From assembly GCA_964550175.1 (NCBI GenBank), contig CAZJXP010000001.1:905453-969452 (forward strand): a stretch of 64,000 bases of DNA, written 5' to 3'. Origin of the DNA: DSQK01 sp964550175 (GTDB lineage: Archaea; Nanobdellota; Nanobdellia; Woesearchaeales; ARS49). The position numbers and the translations under genes were made by a program. Positions 25,993-33,562 of the stretch are shown piece after piece. Under the pieces are notes generated by a model. It did not search any database. It was not told where the DNA came from and was given only the letters and a program-made list of their open reading frames with translations. Within the stretch, counting starts at the first letter, position 1. Each line of letters begins with the position of its first letter.

Positions 25993-26696
25993 ACCGTGTC
26001 TGCGGTTTTCGGAGTATTACTTTCTTTCGGTGCCACGAGGCCGTGAGCACGCGCGGCCTTGATCACGGCCGTGTAAAAATCGGACGCGTGAAACGGAAAG
26101 ATGCCCAAAGAGCCGCCGTTTTGCAGGAAGGTGAGCAACGAATGCGAGTGCGGCCGATCATTCTCTTGGCTCAAGAGCAGGACGTATCCAAATGTCGTTG
26201 TGCTGCACAGTTCCTCTATCGGCTGGCCGAATTTGCTGATCCCGTTGAGCGCCTTGTCCTTCACTTCAGGGCTGAGCTTCCAGCAGCGCTGCTCATTGTT
26301 GTACCGAGGGCCTTCGATGCCGAGATCGATGACGACCGGGAGATTGTCGGCTAAAATGATTGCATCATACGGAATCCGCTTGAACTGCTTCGACCAGATG
26401 GTGTGCTTTCCGTCGTAGTCGTCCGTAACGCGGTAATGCTGGGTTTCCGTGCATCTCGGGAGCGCGCGCAAGTTAACCCGTTTCTCGGCTTTGCAGTATT
26501 TTACTGAGTCTTCGAGCGCAAGCTGGAGAAATGATTCGCGAATCGCCTCGACAACGATCGATTTTTCCTTCGCCTTCAGGGGACGCTGCTGCATCGCGCG
26601 CGAGACTATTTTATCCCAGTCGGGAGCGTATTTCGTGACACGATCGATTAACGTGTCGGTCAATTGATTTGTTTGAACAGAATATCTCATCTTCAC
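25989..26696 (-). CDS. hypothetical protein upstream of msrA
   Basis: 235 residues, helical in the first third (LIDRVTKYAPDWDKIVSRAM), then alpha/beta. The strand pair YDAIILADNLPVVIDLGIE resembles the central beta hairpin of restriction-like nucleases (D...hhxhhD/E) but lacks the lysine of a PD-(D/E)XK site, so I do not call it a nuclease. Its start codon lies only 24 bases from the left attachment repeat of the integrated element, so it is the last host gene before the island. Confidence 0.5.
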   Translation of the reverse strand: MKMRYSVQTNQLTDTLIDRVTKYAPDWDKIVSRAMQQRPLKAKEKSIVVEAIRESFLQLALEDSVKYCKAEKRVNLRALPRCTETQHYRVTDDYDGKHTIWSKQFKRIPYDAIILADNLPVVIDLGIEGPRYNNEQRCWKLSPEVKDKALNGISKFGQPIEELCSTTTFGYVLLLSQENDRPHSHSLLTFLQNGGSLGIFPFHASDFYTAVIKAARAHGLVAPKESNTPKTADTV

Positions 26697-26719
26697 TCCT
26701 GACGGACGTCTTACTGGAC

Positions 26720-26736
26720 GTTAAACGCCCTGGCCG
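26720..26736 (+). repeat. left attachment repeat (att) of the integrated element
   Basis: GTTAAACGCCCTGGCCG, identical to 49323-49339. It carries 11 bases of the tRNA-Asp 3' end but no tRNA body. A motif GACGGACGTC lies 10 bases before it (26701-26710), as GACAGACGTC does at the right end (49304-49313). Confidence 0.85.
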
Positions 26737-26783
26737 ACAAATCCGTTGCGACGGAATGCCGTCCAGGCGTTGCATATATCGTA

Positions 26784-26797
26784 AAACGCCCTGGCCG
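26784..26797 (+). repeat. second partial attachment-site copy
   Basis: AAACGCCCTGGCCG, 14 bases identical to the att core, 64 bases inside the first left copy. It may mark an earlier or nested integration, or an accessory integrase site. Confidence 0.6.
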
Positions 26798-26802
26798 TAC
26801 GA

Positions 26803-26824
26803 CAGACGTTCTATGAAACGTCTG
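26803..26824. repeat. inverted repeat next to the left att
   Basis: CAGACGTT, 6-base spacer, AACGTCTG: perfect 8-bp inverted repeat. The half-site resembles the GACRGACGTC motif near both att cores, so it is a candidate integrase or excisionase arm site. Confidence 0.5.
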
Positions 26825-26991
26825 GTGTGCCAAGGCATTTTCCGTTAGTAACTTTTCCCAGCCACTTTTACTGCGGCAATATTACTACGTTTTTCGACGG
26901 TATAGGGGTATAAATGTCTTGCGGTTACGAGTGTCCACTGTGCGGACAATAAACGTACAAAAAATAAAAAGCAACAAAACAATCAAGCAAT

Positions 26992-27153
26992 ATGGCTCAA
27001 GAAACACTTTATCCACAATGGTTTACGCAATTACAGAAGGCGGTTGACGCTTTGAAGAACTCGTCACTATCTCATGAATCTCCTTCAAAAGAAGATGCGA
27101 TTCTTGCACTTTCTTCTCAAACCACAAATCATTCTGAAGAGCAACCGATCTAA
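26992..27153 (+). CDS. possible small protein (53 aa)
   Basis: Open frame MAQETLYPQWFTQLQKAVDA... with a weak A/T-rich element about 26 bases upstream. It overlaps the 3' half of the ribbon-helix-helix gene on the other strand, which is better supported, so this may be spurious. Helical and polar; no family recognised. Confidence 0.25.
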   Translation: MAQETLYPQWFTQLQKAVDALKNSSLSHESPSKEDAILALSSQTTNHSEEQPI

Positions 27154-27256
27154 GAAAACCAGAAATCGTAGAAAACCCTTTCAAACTTGCAGCAAGCCGA
27201 ATCTTCTCGTATTCATTCCTCGAAATTCGAAAATGAATTCTGACCGTTTTCAACAT
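27023..27256 (-). CDS. ribbon-helix-helix protein (MobC/CopG-like)
   Basis: 77 residues from ATG 27256. N-terminal strand VRIHFRISRNEYEKIRLAA is followed by helix KGFSTISGFLRSVALQ, the ribbon-helix-helix pattern found in CopG repressors and MobC-type mobilisation accessory proteins. A TATA-like box about 25-30 bases upstream (near 27281-27288) supports this start rather than the longer frame from 27373, which would cross the divergent promoter. Confidence 0.65.
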   Translation of the reverse strand: MLKTVRIHFRISRNEYEKIRLAASLKGFSTISGFLRSVALQNDLWFEKKVQESHLLLKEIHEIVTSSSKRQPPSVIA

Positions 27257-27359
27257 CAATTTATGTATGTGTAAACTAGTATTTATGCTCTCGAAAAAGG
27301 AGAAAAGATCTTTTGTCCAAAAGTGAAAGTTTAAAAAGAGGAAATGCGCTATTTTGTTC

Positions 27360-27719
27360 ATGACTTCCTGCAAGAAATGTGGGGCATCGATAAGTTCTCA
27401 ATACCTTTACTGCTATGATTGCAATAAAACGGCAAAAGCATACAAAGACGAGAAAGGATATCCGCGATTCAAAGATAGCAAGAAGCCAGTCCATCGTTGG
27501 GCTTGGGAAAAGTCAACAGGCAAGAAATTGCGTCCTGGCGCAGTAATCCACCATAAAGACCGAGATAAGACGAATAACAGGGGTTCAAACCTCTGGGCGT
27601 TCAGAAATCAAGACGAACACGACGCAGTACACGAACGTGACGCAGAACGACACGGTGATCGAGCAAGCTATCAAGGATTCAAGAAAAAAGGATTCTTCCG
27701 TTCATTCTTCGGCTGGTGA
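27360..27719 (+). CDS. HNH endonuclease with zinc ribbon
   Basis: 119 residues. N-terminal zinc ribbon (CKKCGASISSQYLYCYDC) followed by an HNH domain: HRWAWEKSTGKKLRPGAVIHH with the metal-binding HH, DRDKTNNRGSNLWAF with the central Asn, and DEHDAVH. This layout is that of small homing or phage-type HNH nicking enzymes. ATG 27360 lies 20-30 bases after a TATA-like TTTAAAAA box (27330-27337); a TTG at 27354 is less likely. It could serve as an element-encoded nickase, which is inference. Confidence 0.85.
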   Translation: MTSCKKCGASISSQYLYCYDCNKTAKAYKDEKGYPRFKDSKKPVHRWAWEKSTGKKLRPGAVIHHKDRDKTNNRGSNLWAFRNQDEHDAVHERDAERHGDRASYQGFKKKGFFRSFFGW

Positions 27720-27887
27720 CTTAAATCTCGCCATCTCTATCTGCTGCTTAAACGGCTCTAATTCCTTGCTCAAAAGAGACGTTGTAAAATCAGTAACTTT
27801 CTTTCCTTTGAAGATGCAGTAAACGCGGAGCAAATCGGCTAACTCACTTGGGACTTTAATGTTTTTCAGTCGCGTTGGTTCAATCAT
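27702..27887 (-). CDS. small ribbon-helix-helix-like protein
   Basis: 61 residues: TRLKNIKVPSELADLLRVYC then FKGKKVTDFTTSLLSKELEP, the strand-helix-helix order of CopG/MetJ-type DNA-binding proteins. It overlaps the end of the HNH gene by 18 bases in convergent orientation. Likely an element-borne repressor. Confidence 0.6.
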   Translation of the reverse strand: MIEPTRLKNIKVPSELADLLRVYCIFKGKKVTDFTTSLLSKELEPFKQQIEMARFKSPAEE

Positions 27888-27978
27888 TCTTTGAGTGGTA
27901 TTTGCCCCCTGAGAAATATCCTATTTTTCCACTTTAAGAAGCCATACTGTTGTTATTTTTTCGTTTGTGTGGGTAAAG

Positions 27979-27986
27979 TTTATATA
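27979..27986 (+). promoter_or_regulatory. TATA box of the Lrp-like regulator gene
   Basis: TTTATATA, about 50 bases before the coding start, leaving a leader with the ribosome-binding site GGAAGAGGTGAGG (28011-28023). Confidence 0.55.
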
Positions 27987-28032
27987 CTCCTACACAGTTA
28001 CAAATGTTTAGGAAGAGGTGAGGTATGTCCGC

Positions 28033-29094
28033 ATGGAACCTGACCTCAAAGACCGCAAGATTCTCGTCGAGCTTGACAAAAATGCGCGTCAAGATTTCTC
28101 AGAAATTGGAGAAAAAATTGGAATGTCTCCACAACTCGTTCGCTTCCGTGTGAACCGCATGGTGCAGGAAGGAATTATCAAAGGCTTCGTTACATTCGTG
28201 AACCTGGAAAAGCTCGGACATCGCATCTTCAACGTCTGCCTCAGTCTCAAGCATATCCCCTCGCAGCGCGAAAAAGAGCTTATTGAACGTTTGAAAGAGA
28301 TCCCTCACATCAACTGGCTGTGTAGCACGAACGGCAAATATGACCTCATTATTGGCATCAATGCAGCAGATATGCAACAATTCCAATTCTTGTTTAGTCA
28401 AATCACGAGCATCTTCGAACACGAAATCGTTGATGACGGAATGTTCATCTGCATGGACAGCTGGCAACTACCCTACCCCTTGCTCAAAGGACAAGAAAAA
28501 CCTCTCGACACACCTGATGTAGGCGTCCGCATCGATCAACAAGTCAAACTCCAACCCATTGACTACCACATCATCAACGAGCTTGCCGTTAACGCCCGCA
28601 TGACTTGCCGCGAAATCGCCCGCAAACACAAAGCAGACATCCACACCGTCACACAACACTTTAACACGCTCGTTAAGAACAAAATCATCGTCGCATTCAA
28701 ACCCATTATTGACATGGGTAAACTCGGCTACAACTGGCACTTAGTATTATTCAAACTGAAATACGTCGACGCGCACACGCGAAAACAATTTATGGAATTC
28801 CTCAAAAGCCTCCCCGAAACATTCTTCGTCGTCCACGGATTTGGAAACTGGGACATGCAACTCGAATTCTTCTGCAAAACAGACGACGAATACAACGACA
28901 TCATGAACAAAATCTTCCCTGAAAGATTCAACACCATCATCAAAAAACAACACGAACTTAAAATCACTCATGAGCATAAGTGTATTTGGTATCCTGTTGG
29001 AAAAGTAGAAGAAGCAGTACAATCCAATCTAAACCAATGGGAATCTACAGTGGCGATAAAGAAACCTTTGAAAATTAAATCTACTCTAATTTAG
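28033..29094 (+). CDS. Lrp/AsnC-type transcription regulator with two tandem modules
   Basis: 353 residues. Two winged-helix modules of the Lrp/AsnC type, at about 5-65 (DRKILVELDKNARQDFSEIG, GMSPQLVRFRVNRM) and about 165-230 (DYHIINELAVNARMTCREIA, HTVTQHFNTLVKNKII), each followed by an alpha/beta region like the ligand-sensing part. So it is an internal duplication in one chain, about twice the usual Lrp length. ATG 28033 follows a strong ribosome-binding site; GTG 28018 would overlap it. It is convergent with the HEPN gene, overlapping by 14 bases. It probably controls element genes. Confidence 0.75.
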   Translation: MEPDLKDRKILVELDKNARQDFSEIGEKIGMSPQLVRFRVNRMVQEGIIKGFVTFVNLEKLGHRIFNVCLSLKHIPSQREKELIERLKEIPHINWLCSTNGKYDLIIGINAADMQQFQFLFSQITSIFEHEIVDDGMFICMDSWQLPYPLLKGQEKPLDTPDVGVRIDQQVKLQPIDYHIINELAVNARMTCREIARKHKADIHTVTQHFNTLVKNKIIVAFKPIIDMGKLGYNWHLVLFKLKYVDAHTRKQFMEFLKSLPETFFVVHGFGNWDMQLEFFCKTDDEYNDIMNKIFPERFNTIIKKQHELKITHEHKCIWYPVGKVEEAVQSNLNQWESTVAIKKPLKIKSTLI

Positions 29095-29665
29095 GGAATC
29101 TTCTCTGCGAGATTTTAACTATTTTCTCCTGCTGTTTTTTGATAAATTCTGCCGATTCATAATACTTGAAATCATGTTTTACTACTTCGCCAGCAATGTT
29201 TTGTAGATCTATGAATATTTTTACTCCTTTGTTGAGCCAATGATCGACAGCTTTCTGAACAGATGAATCAAGTTCTTCTTGGTTTGCGTACTTGTACTCC
29301 TTGTTGAATACCACCAAAGCGTATTCTCCCCAAGAATCATGCGAAACAATATTTCTTGCCTTCTTCCATTTCCTAATAAGATCCATAAGCTCGTCAGGAA
29401 CAACATCCAGATTATTCAGTATTTCCGCCATACCCAGTCCAAAAAGTTCAGTCTTTGTTCTTACTTCTTCTGCTTGTTCAATGAAGAACCCGGCTGAAGG
29501 AAAAACGCGAGAAATCAACCTTTTAATTTCGTCATCGATTAATGCATCAGCAGCGGAAAACGCTTCAATGTAATATCCATTTGCTGCGGGTTTACTGACA
29601 AAATCGCCCCAGTTATGAGCAAAAATAAGAATTCCTTTCGGAGAATATTTCACTCTACCTTTCAT
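29081..29665 (-). CDS. HEPN-superfamily protein (candidate RNase) at the end of the defence-like operon
   Basis: 194 residues, mostly helical. The motif ARNIVSH (R104 to H109) is the Rx4H signature of HEPN ribonucleases, with Asn directly after Arg as in active HEPN toxins. An upstream helix (YYIEAFSAADALIDDEIKRL) fits the first HEPN helices. ATG 29665 is preceded by GAGGTG nine bases away; a GTG at 29674 also exists. The gene overlaps the UDG-like gene by 11 bases, so the two are translated as a unit. Predicted action: RNA cleavage during infection, an inference from family. Confidence 0.6.
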   Translation of the reverse strand: MKGRVKYSPKGILIFAHNWGDFVSKPAANGYYIEAFSAADALIDDEIKRLISRVFPSAGFFIEQAEEVRTKTELFGLGMAEILNNLDVVPDELMDLIRKWKKARNIVSHDSWGEYALVVFNKEYKYANQEELDSSVQKAVDHWLNKGVKIFIDLQNIAGEVVKHDFKYYESAEFIKKQQEKIVKISQRRFPKLE

Positions 29666-30398
29666 ATGAAGCACCTCTGATTTTCTGATCGATAAAATTG
29701 AAAAGATCCTGCCAGTTCGCTGAGCTTAATCCTCTTGCAACAGGATGCTTTATTACAAAATACTGAGTTACACCTTTCTGAGCATAGTAAATATTATCAT
29801 TAATCTTTGTGATTTCTTGACCCACCACCGTCTTCCAAGATTCGATGTGCGTGAAAGAATAGAAAATAACCATCTTCGGACAATATTCTAGAATCAATTC
29901 TCTTAATTTATTCGCTCGCTCCAATAAAAATCGTTTTTGATACGTCCGTCGATCTTTTAGCTCGGATAGATTTGTGTTGCCATACATCCAATCGTTTTTC
30001 CGCGTGGAGCGTGAAGGTAACGGTAATAGTTCAATTAAACAATGATCGCTATTCTTACGACCCAGCTGGCTTTTTTGAAAGTCGATAACTGACTCTCGAT
30101 TTATCGGCTTGTTTTGCAATGTTAAAATAATCTTGATGATTTTATCCCACGTTTTCTGAACTGATTTGGGAGCATGAAAATGTTTTATGTGCGAAGGAAT
30201 ATTATTCATATCATCCTGAACATCAAGAAGTATTGGTTCAGTAGCATTAGCAGTTTTTCTCATTCTAAGAATGAGTTCTTCTGAGCTTGAGCTGCAGCCC
30301 TCTTCAATGCCTACAAACCAAACAGAAGCTTTGAAATTTCCATATCCCCAAAAATAATCAATGCGCGTTCTGATTAATTTTTCATCAATCATTTTCAT
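29655..30398 (-). CDS. uracil-DNA glycosylase-superfamily-like protein
   Basis: 247 residues. Order of motifs follows the UDG fold: WFVGIEEG at 27-34 (where UDGs have VGEAPG), LIELLPLPSRS at 121-131 (NLLP-type segment), VIFYSFTHIESW at 177-188, and VIKHPVARGLSSANW at 215-229, whose HP matches the HPS/HPG motif of motif II. Catalytic Asp/Asn of motif I is not obvious, so activity is uncertain. Starts with ATG overlapping the previous stop (TAATG). In a defence operon such a protein might sense or excise modified bases of invading DNA; this is inference. Confidence 0.5.
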   Translation of the reverse strand: MKMIDEKLIRTRIDYFWGYGNFKASVWFVGIEEGCSSSSEELILRMRKTANATEPILLDVQDDMNNIPSHIKHFHAPKSVQKTWDKIIKIILTLQNKPINRESVIDFQKSQLGRKNSDHCLIELLPLPSRSTRKNDWMYGNTNLSELKDRRTYQKRFLLERANKLRELILEYCPKMVIFYSFTHIESWKTVVGQEITKINDNIYYAQKGVTQYFVIKHPVARGLSSANWQDLFNFIDQKIRGASYER

Positions 30399-30937
30399 TA
30401 ACCAAAAAGAATGATTGTTTGGTGTTTGATGGGTGATAGTTGCACTCCTAAGGATGCAAGCTCAGCGCCATTTTTCTCGTAATGAAGATATAATTGTTGC
30501 ACGTAATCAAATGCGGTTCTTCCTTCTTTAATATCTTCTTTGCTTTCATAGAGTTCAACGATTCCTCTTCTTTTTTCTTTCACGTGCGGAGTTTCAAGAA
30601 GTAGCACTACTTGAGAAAATGAGTCTCTTGACACATCTATTTTCTCCCAACTATTTGCTTCCTTGACCATAATGTTCCTTGATTCTCTAAGGAGTAAGTA
30701 AAGAATGCCTGCATCGAGATTAGTTTCTCCAGAATCTGCAATTAGCGTATTCGATGCTTTTGTGGAACGTATTATGCGTTTTATTACTGGTTCTGAAAAG
30801 TGATTAAAACATAATGTGGCGAATTCATCTGCCATTTGTTCTTCACTAAGTCCCGTTCTTTCTTGGGCAGTCGACCAACCGACATCGCCATCTATTATTG
30901 CGTCTCTTAATTCCTGTTTCAAGTCATTCATTGCCAT
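30398..30937 (-). CDS. hypothetical protein of the defence-like operon
   Basis: 179 residues from ATG 30937, which is preceded by AGAAGGT and overlaps the end of the DUF2779-like gene by 10 bases; a longer frame from 31009 is less likely. The N terminus has a helix-turn-helix-like pattern (GDVGWSTAQERTGLSEEQMADEF); the rest is alpha/beta. No family recognised. Flanked by two nuclease-like genes with overlapping ends, so it is probably part of the same complex or pathway. Confidence 0.55.
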   Translation of the reverse strand: MAMNDLKQELRDAIIDGDVGWSTAQERTGLSEEQMADEFATLCFNHFSEPVIKRIIRSTKASNTLIADSGETNLDAGILYLLLRESRNIMVKEANSWEKIDVSRDSFSQVVLLLETPHVKEKRRGIVELYESKEDIKEGRTAFDYVQQLYLHYEKNGAELASLGVQLSPIKHQTIILFG

Positions 30938-32370
30938 TTTACCTTCTGGTTTGCCTTTTTGTACAGGACTTTTAGGATTTCGACCATTGCTTCCGTGTCC
31001 TGCTTGCAATAGGTTAGGAGTGCTTTTCTGATGCGTTCTTTGTCTTCTTTAGAGACTTTTGTGTAGGTGACGCGGAGGTATTCTCGTTGCGCCATTGTTC
31101 CTTCGCCAATTTCAAGATCATCGTAGGTGATGTCTGTAAACGCAGGCAGAACTGCTTTTACTGAGTAACGACCTTCCTGTTTCGGATGGTAAACGTCAAA
31201 TGTTCTGAATGGTTCACTCAAATCAATCAAACGGTGAATGATGGCGTGAATCCATTTTGAATCCTTCTTTGAACAGTCCGCAAGTTGTTCAAGACATCGG
31301 CGTTCATAACTTGAGTACATCAATATCGAACCCTTCGGACCGATTGCTTTCAGTGCCTTAATCAGCTCTTTACGAGGATCTTTTGTGCCATCAGCGAGGA
31401 ATTCAACATGTTCAACTTTTTCCGCATGAACAACGTGTAAAGAGAATTGGAACGGCACGATCTGGTTAGGACTCGTATTATCCTGAATAGGAATGACGTG
31501 CGTAAACGTTTCAAAATCCAAACAATAAAGCGGGTAATGCAGCGAATCCAAAAACATTTTGACTGCTTTTTTATTGACAACTTCTTTTTTCGCTATCTGA
31601 ATCTTCTGCTTTGCATTTAGTTTTGTATCTTTCGGCAATTGTTTAAACGTCTTAACGCCTTGATTGAGCAACGCATACCCTTTTTTCGTAAACCCGACAA
31701 GATTCATGATTTCTTCATGCTTGATTTCTTTGGCACAAACAGGACATTTCAATGATTCTTTACAATCTTCACCATACTTTATTTGTGGTTTCTTTCCGCT
31801 AATAATTTCCAAGAAACGTTTAACATTCGCTTCAACCTCGTCAGGCTTATCTGTTACATCAGTAACATCTTCTGCAGAAAAGAATTGCTTCGGCTTAAAC
31901 GCACCCTTCTTCACATATTCATTATTCACAAACATGACGTGCGCCTTTCTAATCTTTATGCCTGCATTCTCCAAAACATAACGCTGGAACGCAACATCCT
32001 CAAGATGTTCGTCTTTAGCAGAAGTCGTGCTTTTAACCTCATACAAATCCCACTCATCATCATGAACAGGAACAAGAAGATCAGCCTTACAATAGCAACT
32101 TCCGTGAGCAAATGATGCTTCAAACAACGGAATGCGCTTCTTAAGCAATTCTTTCGTGAGCTGCAACGATTCATTATTTCGCGGAATCTCAACACCCTTC
32201 GGGTGCAACCTCTTCGCAAGATGCCCAACCTCAATACCTGTCTGCATACGCTCCTTCGCAGCATCATCAGGCTCATCAATCGTATCAGGAGCATTGAATT
32301 CATGCCAAAGAAGATTAATACAAGAAAGCCCCTTAGTATAATGCGACTTGGTAAGTGATTTTATTTCAAT
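30928..32370 (-). CDS. DUF2779-like double nuclease: Cas4/RecB-type PD-(D/E)XK plus DnaQ-like exonuclease
   Basis: About 480 residues if the conserved N terminus is included. N-terminal part: SLTKSHYTKGLSCINLLW, then KADLL, LYEVKS and AFQRYVL, the D, ExK and QxxxY motifs of RecB/Cas4 nucleases. A CPVC pair follows. C-terminal part: YCLDFETFTH (DxE), TFDVYHP and TYCKQDTEAM (YxxxD), as in DEDD exonucleases and DUF2779 proteins. The first in-frame ATG (32247) would cut off the conserved N terminus; the open frame reaches a stop at 32382, and the only upstream candidates are ATT 32370 or ATA nearby, so either a rare start codon or a base error is implied. Confidence 0.75.
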   Translation of the reverse strand: MEIKSLTKSHYTKGLSCINLLWHEFNAPDTIDEPDDAAKERMQTGIEVGHLAKRLHPKGVEIPRNNESLQLTKELLKKRIPLFEASFAHGSCYCKADLLVPVHDDEWDLYEVKSTTSAKDEHLEDVAFQRYVLENAGIKIRKAHVMFVNNEYVKKGAFKPKQFFSAEDVTDVTDKPDEVEANVKRFLEIISGKKPQIKYGEDCKESLKCPVCAKEIKHEEIMNLVGFTKKGYALLNQGVKTFKQLPKDTKLNAKQKIQIAKKEVVNKKAVKMFLDSLHYPLYCLDFETFTHVIPIQDNTSPNQIVPFQFSLHVVHAEKVEHVEFLADGTKDPRKELIKALKAIGPKGSILMYSSYERRCLEQLADCSKKDSKWIHAIIHRLIDLSEPFRTFDVYHPKQEGRYSVKAVLPAFTDITYDDLEIGEGTMAQREYLRVTYTKVSKEDKERIRKALLTYCKQDTEAMVEILKVLYKKANQKVKWQ

Positions 32371-32404
32371 CCCTCTTTTTCATAATAAATTGCTTCATGA
32401 ATTT

Positions 32405-32737
32405 TTAAAGGTTTGCCGTCTCCTCTTTCGTTTTTGACAGGAGCATATTGAATGCTTTTATCGTGAATTCTGTGGAACCTCGCGGAAAGAAAGGTAAGCC
32501 TACAAATCCTTCGAGGTCTTTATTTCTTTGTTTTTTGAGCGCACGGGAAGGAGGATGCCCAATGAGTTTTTCATATTGGTGAAAGTCGATGTGTTTGAGC
32601 GTGTATGCGTTATTAATCGCACCAACAAGTTTCTGTCTTGCGATACCTACATGCTTTTCAACCAAAAACTTGTGATATCCCTCAAGTTTTGAAACGGTCT
32701 TCAACAAAAACACTAAATCATTTTCTACCTGTTCCAT
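32405..32737 (-). CDS. hypothetical protein of the defence-like operon
   Basis: 110 residues. First half is helical (ENDLVFLLKTVSKLEGYHKF), second half contains PPSRALKKQRNKDLEGFVG. Unrecognised. It follows the 32769-33347 gene after 31 bases, and the DUF2779-like gene starts 34 bases downstream, so it fits the operon. Confidence 0.55.
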   Translation of the reverse strand: MEQVENDLVFLLKTVSKLEGYHKFLVEKHVGIARQKLVGAINNAYTLKHIDFHQYEKLIGHPPSRALKKQRNKDLEGFVGLPFFPRGSTEFTIKAFNMLLSKTKEETANL

Positions 32738-32768
32738 AGTTCACCTCATGCACATACTTTTCCTGCAT

Positions 32769-33347
32769 TCATTTGTTTTGCCTATCCCGTCGTTGTTCGG
32801 CTTTAGCAATCATTTCATCATAGACACTCATCATGTCCATTTCTTTAAGTGCAGGATCTAAAGGTCGATATGCAAGACTTTTTTCTTTTGTTTTCCAATT
32901 AACTGCATATTTTTCAGGAAGCATTTTCTTCAAATCGACAATTCCTTTCTGTAGCAATTTCTGTTTTTTACTAAGCTGAGCATCGTAAAAAGTCAAGGTC
33001 ACTCGCGAGCATTTTTTTAAAGATTTGGTTGCAATCTCCATATTACGTCCAACCCATAAGAAAGGATCAAAAAAATAACAACTATGCTCCAAATTACTTA
33101 GTTGGCGTTCAGAAAGAGCGGGACTGATTGATATTTCAAGCATTATTGCAGGTTTCTCTTCATTTTGTTCTCGATAAAAATTCGTAAACGGGTCGAAAGC
33201 AGAAAAAGGGGTGAGTTGTGCAGCGCCAACAACACGATACCCTCTGTTTTTTACAAAAATTGTGAACTCAGCATAAGCCCACCCCTTTTTAGTACGCATC
33301 GCTTGCAGACTACTAAGTAAGTCCTGTCGTGGAGGCTCTTTTTTCAT
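32769..33347 (-). CDS. hypothetical protein sharing an N-terminal domain with its upstream neighbour
   Basis: 192 residues. Residues 8-45 (DLLSSLQAMRTKKGWAYAEF ... GYRVVGAAQ) align with the small upstream protein (DLLNELQAIRKRMGLKRSMF ... GYRVLRVGP), so the two genes share a domain. The rest is alpha/beta with a basic C-terminal tail. Start overlaps the previous stop (ATGA). Unrecognised. Confidence 0.55.
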   Translation of the reverse strand: MKKEPPRQDLLSSLQAMRTKKGWAYAEFTIFVKNRGYRVVGAAQLTPFSAFDPFTNFYREQNEEKPAIMLEISISPALSERQLSNLEHSCYFFDPFLWVGRNMEIATKSLKKCSRVTLTFYDAQLSKKQKLLQKGIVDLKKMLPEKYAVNWKTKEKSLAYRPLDPALKEMDMMSVYDEMIAKAEQRRDRQNK

Positions 33348-33562
33348 CCAATACTCCGGTCATGTCCGTCCTGGAGCATTTGCCATTCCTTTTCCTGAAT
33401 GATGAGGTCGTCGACCTCGCGATCTGCAGGACCGACGCGCAAGACGCGATAGCCATCATCTTGAACAAGCACGGAGAACATGCTGCGCTTCAAACCCATT
33501 CGTTTGCGAATGGCTTGTAATTCGTTCAATAAGTCGTGTTGCTGCACCGTTTGTTGCATCAT
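33344..33562 (-). CDS. small protein paralogous to the N terminus of the next gene
   Basis: 72 residues. Shares the DLLxxLQAxR ... YRV domain with the 192-residue downstream protein. Overlaps both neighbours by four bases (ATGA type), so translation is coupled. Possible adaptor or partner subunit; no family recognised. Confidence 0.55.
   Translation of the reverse strand: MMQQTVQQHDLLNELQAIRKRMGLKRSMFSVLVQDDGYRVLRVGPADREVDDLIIQEKEWQMLQDGHDRSIG

Noticed and set aside
26611..26838. Minus-strand 75-residue frame across the left att region
   Set aside because: It spans the att repeats and the start of the host gene, has no signals, and composition unlike neighbouring proteins.
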